Assembly: GCA_030631455.1 (NCBI GenBank)
Contig: DAOVLC010000091.1
Coordinates: 1-6,450 of the forward strand
Reading direction: 5' to 3'
Source of the DNA: Candidatus Zixiibacteriota bacterium
GTDB lineage: Bacteria; Zixibacteria; MSB-5A5; JAABVY01; JAHJOQ01
DNA: 6,450 nt
Shown in pieces: positions 5,712-6,450 of this stretch. A program made the translations under genes and the position numbers. Below the pieces are notes generated by a model, which was given only the letters and a program-made list of their open reading frames with translations, had not been told where the DNA came from and did no database searches. How positions within the stretch are numbered: the stretch's first letter is position 1; each line of letters opens with the position of its first letter.

Positions 5712-6450
5712 ATGACCAGAGTTTTCGGAACAGTTGTTAGTCTTCTGTTGATGTTCTTGCTTGCAAGCTTTCTCGGCTGTGAGGGAGACCAGGGTCCTGA
5801 GGGCCCACAGGGACCTCCGGGAGATCCAGGACCTCCGGGAGATCCAGGAACAATGACCCCGCCGCCGGACATGTATTTCGGGCTGGCAATAACAAACAAC
5901 TCCGATTATGATCAAAACGGTAACATGCTGATTAAACTCACATTCGCCGATGATCTCGTCTCGGATCCGGGAGAGAACGTTCTAGTTGGCTACAAGTTGG
6001 AAAAACCACCGGTTCTCGACGGTCAGGATAAGGGCGAAGAGGACTGGGGGAGCAGTGAGTTATATGTTTCGGAAGTCGCGCTCACTAACATTCGCGGGAT
6101 TGACAACGGTATCGGCACAATGTCAACGCCAGCTACACTTCGAGCCGGATACGATGAAGAGTATATCTACTTCATGGTCAAATGGAAAGAAGAGACCGCC
6201 GGGAATGATGATGTAGAGTTCAGACCGGGAGAGAACAAGTTCCCCGACAGATGGAGATATGACGGAGATAACTCCACCTGGAAGCAACAGTTTAATGAGG
6301 ATCAGCTCTTCATATACTGGGATATCTCAGGCATTGCCGATTGGGAAACTGAGGGCGCCGCTCTCTTATATCATGACGGCGACAGCTCCATCTATCTCGA
6401 TCAGGCAGGTATGGTTGACGTCTGGCACTGGATGGCAGGCAGAACCGGTC
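5712..6450 (+). CDS. Collagen-like lipoprotein with ethylbenzene-dehydrogenase-related domain, 3'-truncated
   Basis: The frame is open from ATG 5712 to the window end (246 residues, stop not reached). Residues 1-22 are a lipoprotein signal (hydrophobic VVSLLLMFLLASFLG) with Cys23 as lipidation site (F-L-G-C, a relaxed lipobox). Directly after it, residues 25-46 form seven Gly-X-Y triplets rich in Pro, Asp and Gln, a short collagen-like spacer, then TPPPDM. From about residue 50 a globular domain begins. ATLRAGYDEEYIYFMVKW (141-158), EDQLFIYWDIS (196-206), a YHDG (220-223) and VDVWHWMAGRTG (235-246) resemble the ethylbenzene-dehydrogenase-related haem-binding family (EB_dh, PF09459), where an acidic-Leu strand is followed by a Cys-His region and a D-x-W-H-W-x-A-x-R-T motif. 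Here the usual Cys-containing stretch reads GAALLYHDG, with no Cys. Likely a surface or periplasmic, possibly electron-transfer-linked, lipoprotein; haem binding is unproven. Confidence 0.72.
   Translation, partial: MTRVFGTVVSLLLMFLLASFLGCEGDQGPEGPQGPPGDPGPPGDPGTMTPPPDMYFGLAITNNSDYDQNGNMLIKLTFADDLVSDPGENVLVGYKLEKPPVLDGQDKGEEDWGSSELYVSEVALTNIRGIDNGIGTMSTPATLRAGYDEEYIYFMVKWKEETAGNDDVEFRPGENKFPDRWRYDGDNSTWKQQFNEDQLFIYWDISGIADWETEGAALLYHDGDSSIYLDQAGMVDVWHWMAGRTG
5811..5846 (+). repeat. Perfect 18-bp tandem duplication inside the collagen-like tract
   Basis: GGACCTCCGGGAGATCCA occurs twice head-to-tail (5811-5828, 5829-5846), in frame, each copy encoding Gly-Pro-Pro-Gly-Asp-Pro. The copies are identical at every base including third positions, indicating recent duplication or slippage rather than old protein-level repetition. 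Confidence 0.9.

Noticed and set aside
5561..5899. Minus-strand frame rich in Gly-Pro (112 codons)
   Set aside because: Antisense of Gly-Pro codons also yields Gly/Pro, so this is a shadow of the collagen-like tract; the + strand frame has a strong ribosome-binding site, lipoprotein signal and domain pattern.
1..6450. CRISPR array, tRNA, rRNA, insertion sequence or phage genes
   Set aside because: No regularly spaced repeats, cloverleaf-like segments, transposase or integrase patterns, or terminal inverted repeats were seen on either strand.

Overview
The window is a stretch of bacterial chromosome in which every supportable gene lies on the + strand. It suggests a Gram-negative, outer-membrane-bearing organism. 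The evidence is an LptE-like lipopolysaccharide-assembly lipoprotein, a PorV/PorQ-family outer-membrane beta-barrel ending in Trp, and two further secreted lipoproteins with lipoboxes. PorV/PorQ proteins and this LptE style are typical of the Fibrobacteres-Chlorobi-Bacteroidetes (FCB) group and allied candidate phyla such as Zixibacteria or Latescibacteria. That placement is inferred from protein style; the window has no rRNA or universal marker gene to confirm it.

Layout. (1) Positions 2-2691 hold the histidine-degradation pair hutU (urocanate hydratase, 5' end cut by the window edge) and hutI (imidazolonepropionase), with only two bases between them. They catalyse consecutive steps: urocanate to 4-imidazolone-5-propionate, then to N-formimino-glutamate. 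(2) Positions 2740-4764 hold three cell-envelope genes in a tight row: an LptE-like lipoprotein, a PorV/PorQ-family barrel, and a small lipoprotein of unknown function. Gaps are 48, 54 and 18 bases, and no convincing terminator separates them from hutI, so co-transcription is possible. (3) Positions 4765-4971 are an intergenic, AT-richer stretch with one hairpin and a plausible extended -10 promoter. It leads into (4) a small, divergent cold-shock-domain protein (4972-5262) with an acidic tail. (5) Positions 5263-5711 appear non-coding, with several inverted repeats. (6) From 5712 to the window end runs an incomplete gene for a secreted lipoprotein. It has a short collagen-like Gly-X-Y tract just after the lipid-anchored Cys, then a domain resembling the haem-binding ethylbenzene-dehydrogenase-related family.

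The metabolic and RNA-binding genes look ordinary to moderately divergent. The most unusual item is the 3'-most gene: a lipoprotein joining a collagen-like spacer, containing a perfect 18-bp tandem duplication, to an EB_dh-like domain. No CRISPR array, tRNA, rRNA, transposase, integrase or phage gene was recognised.
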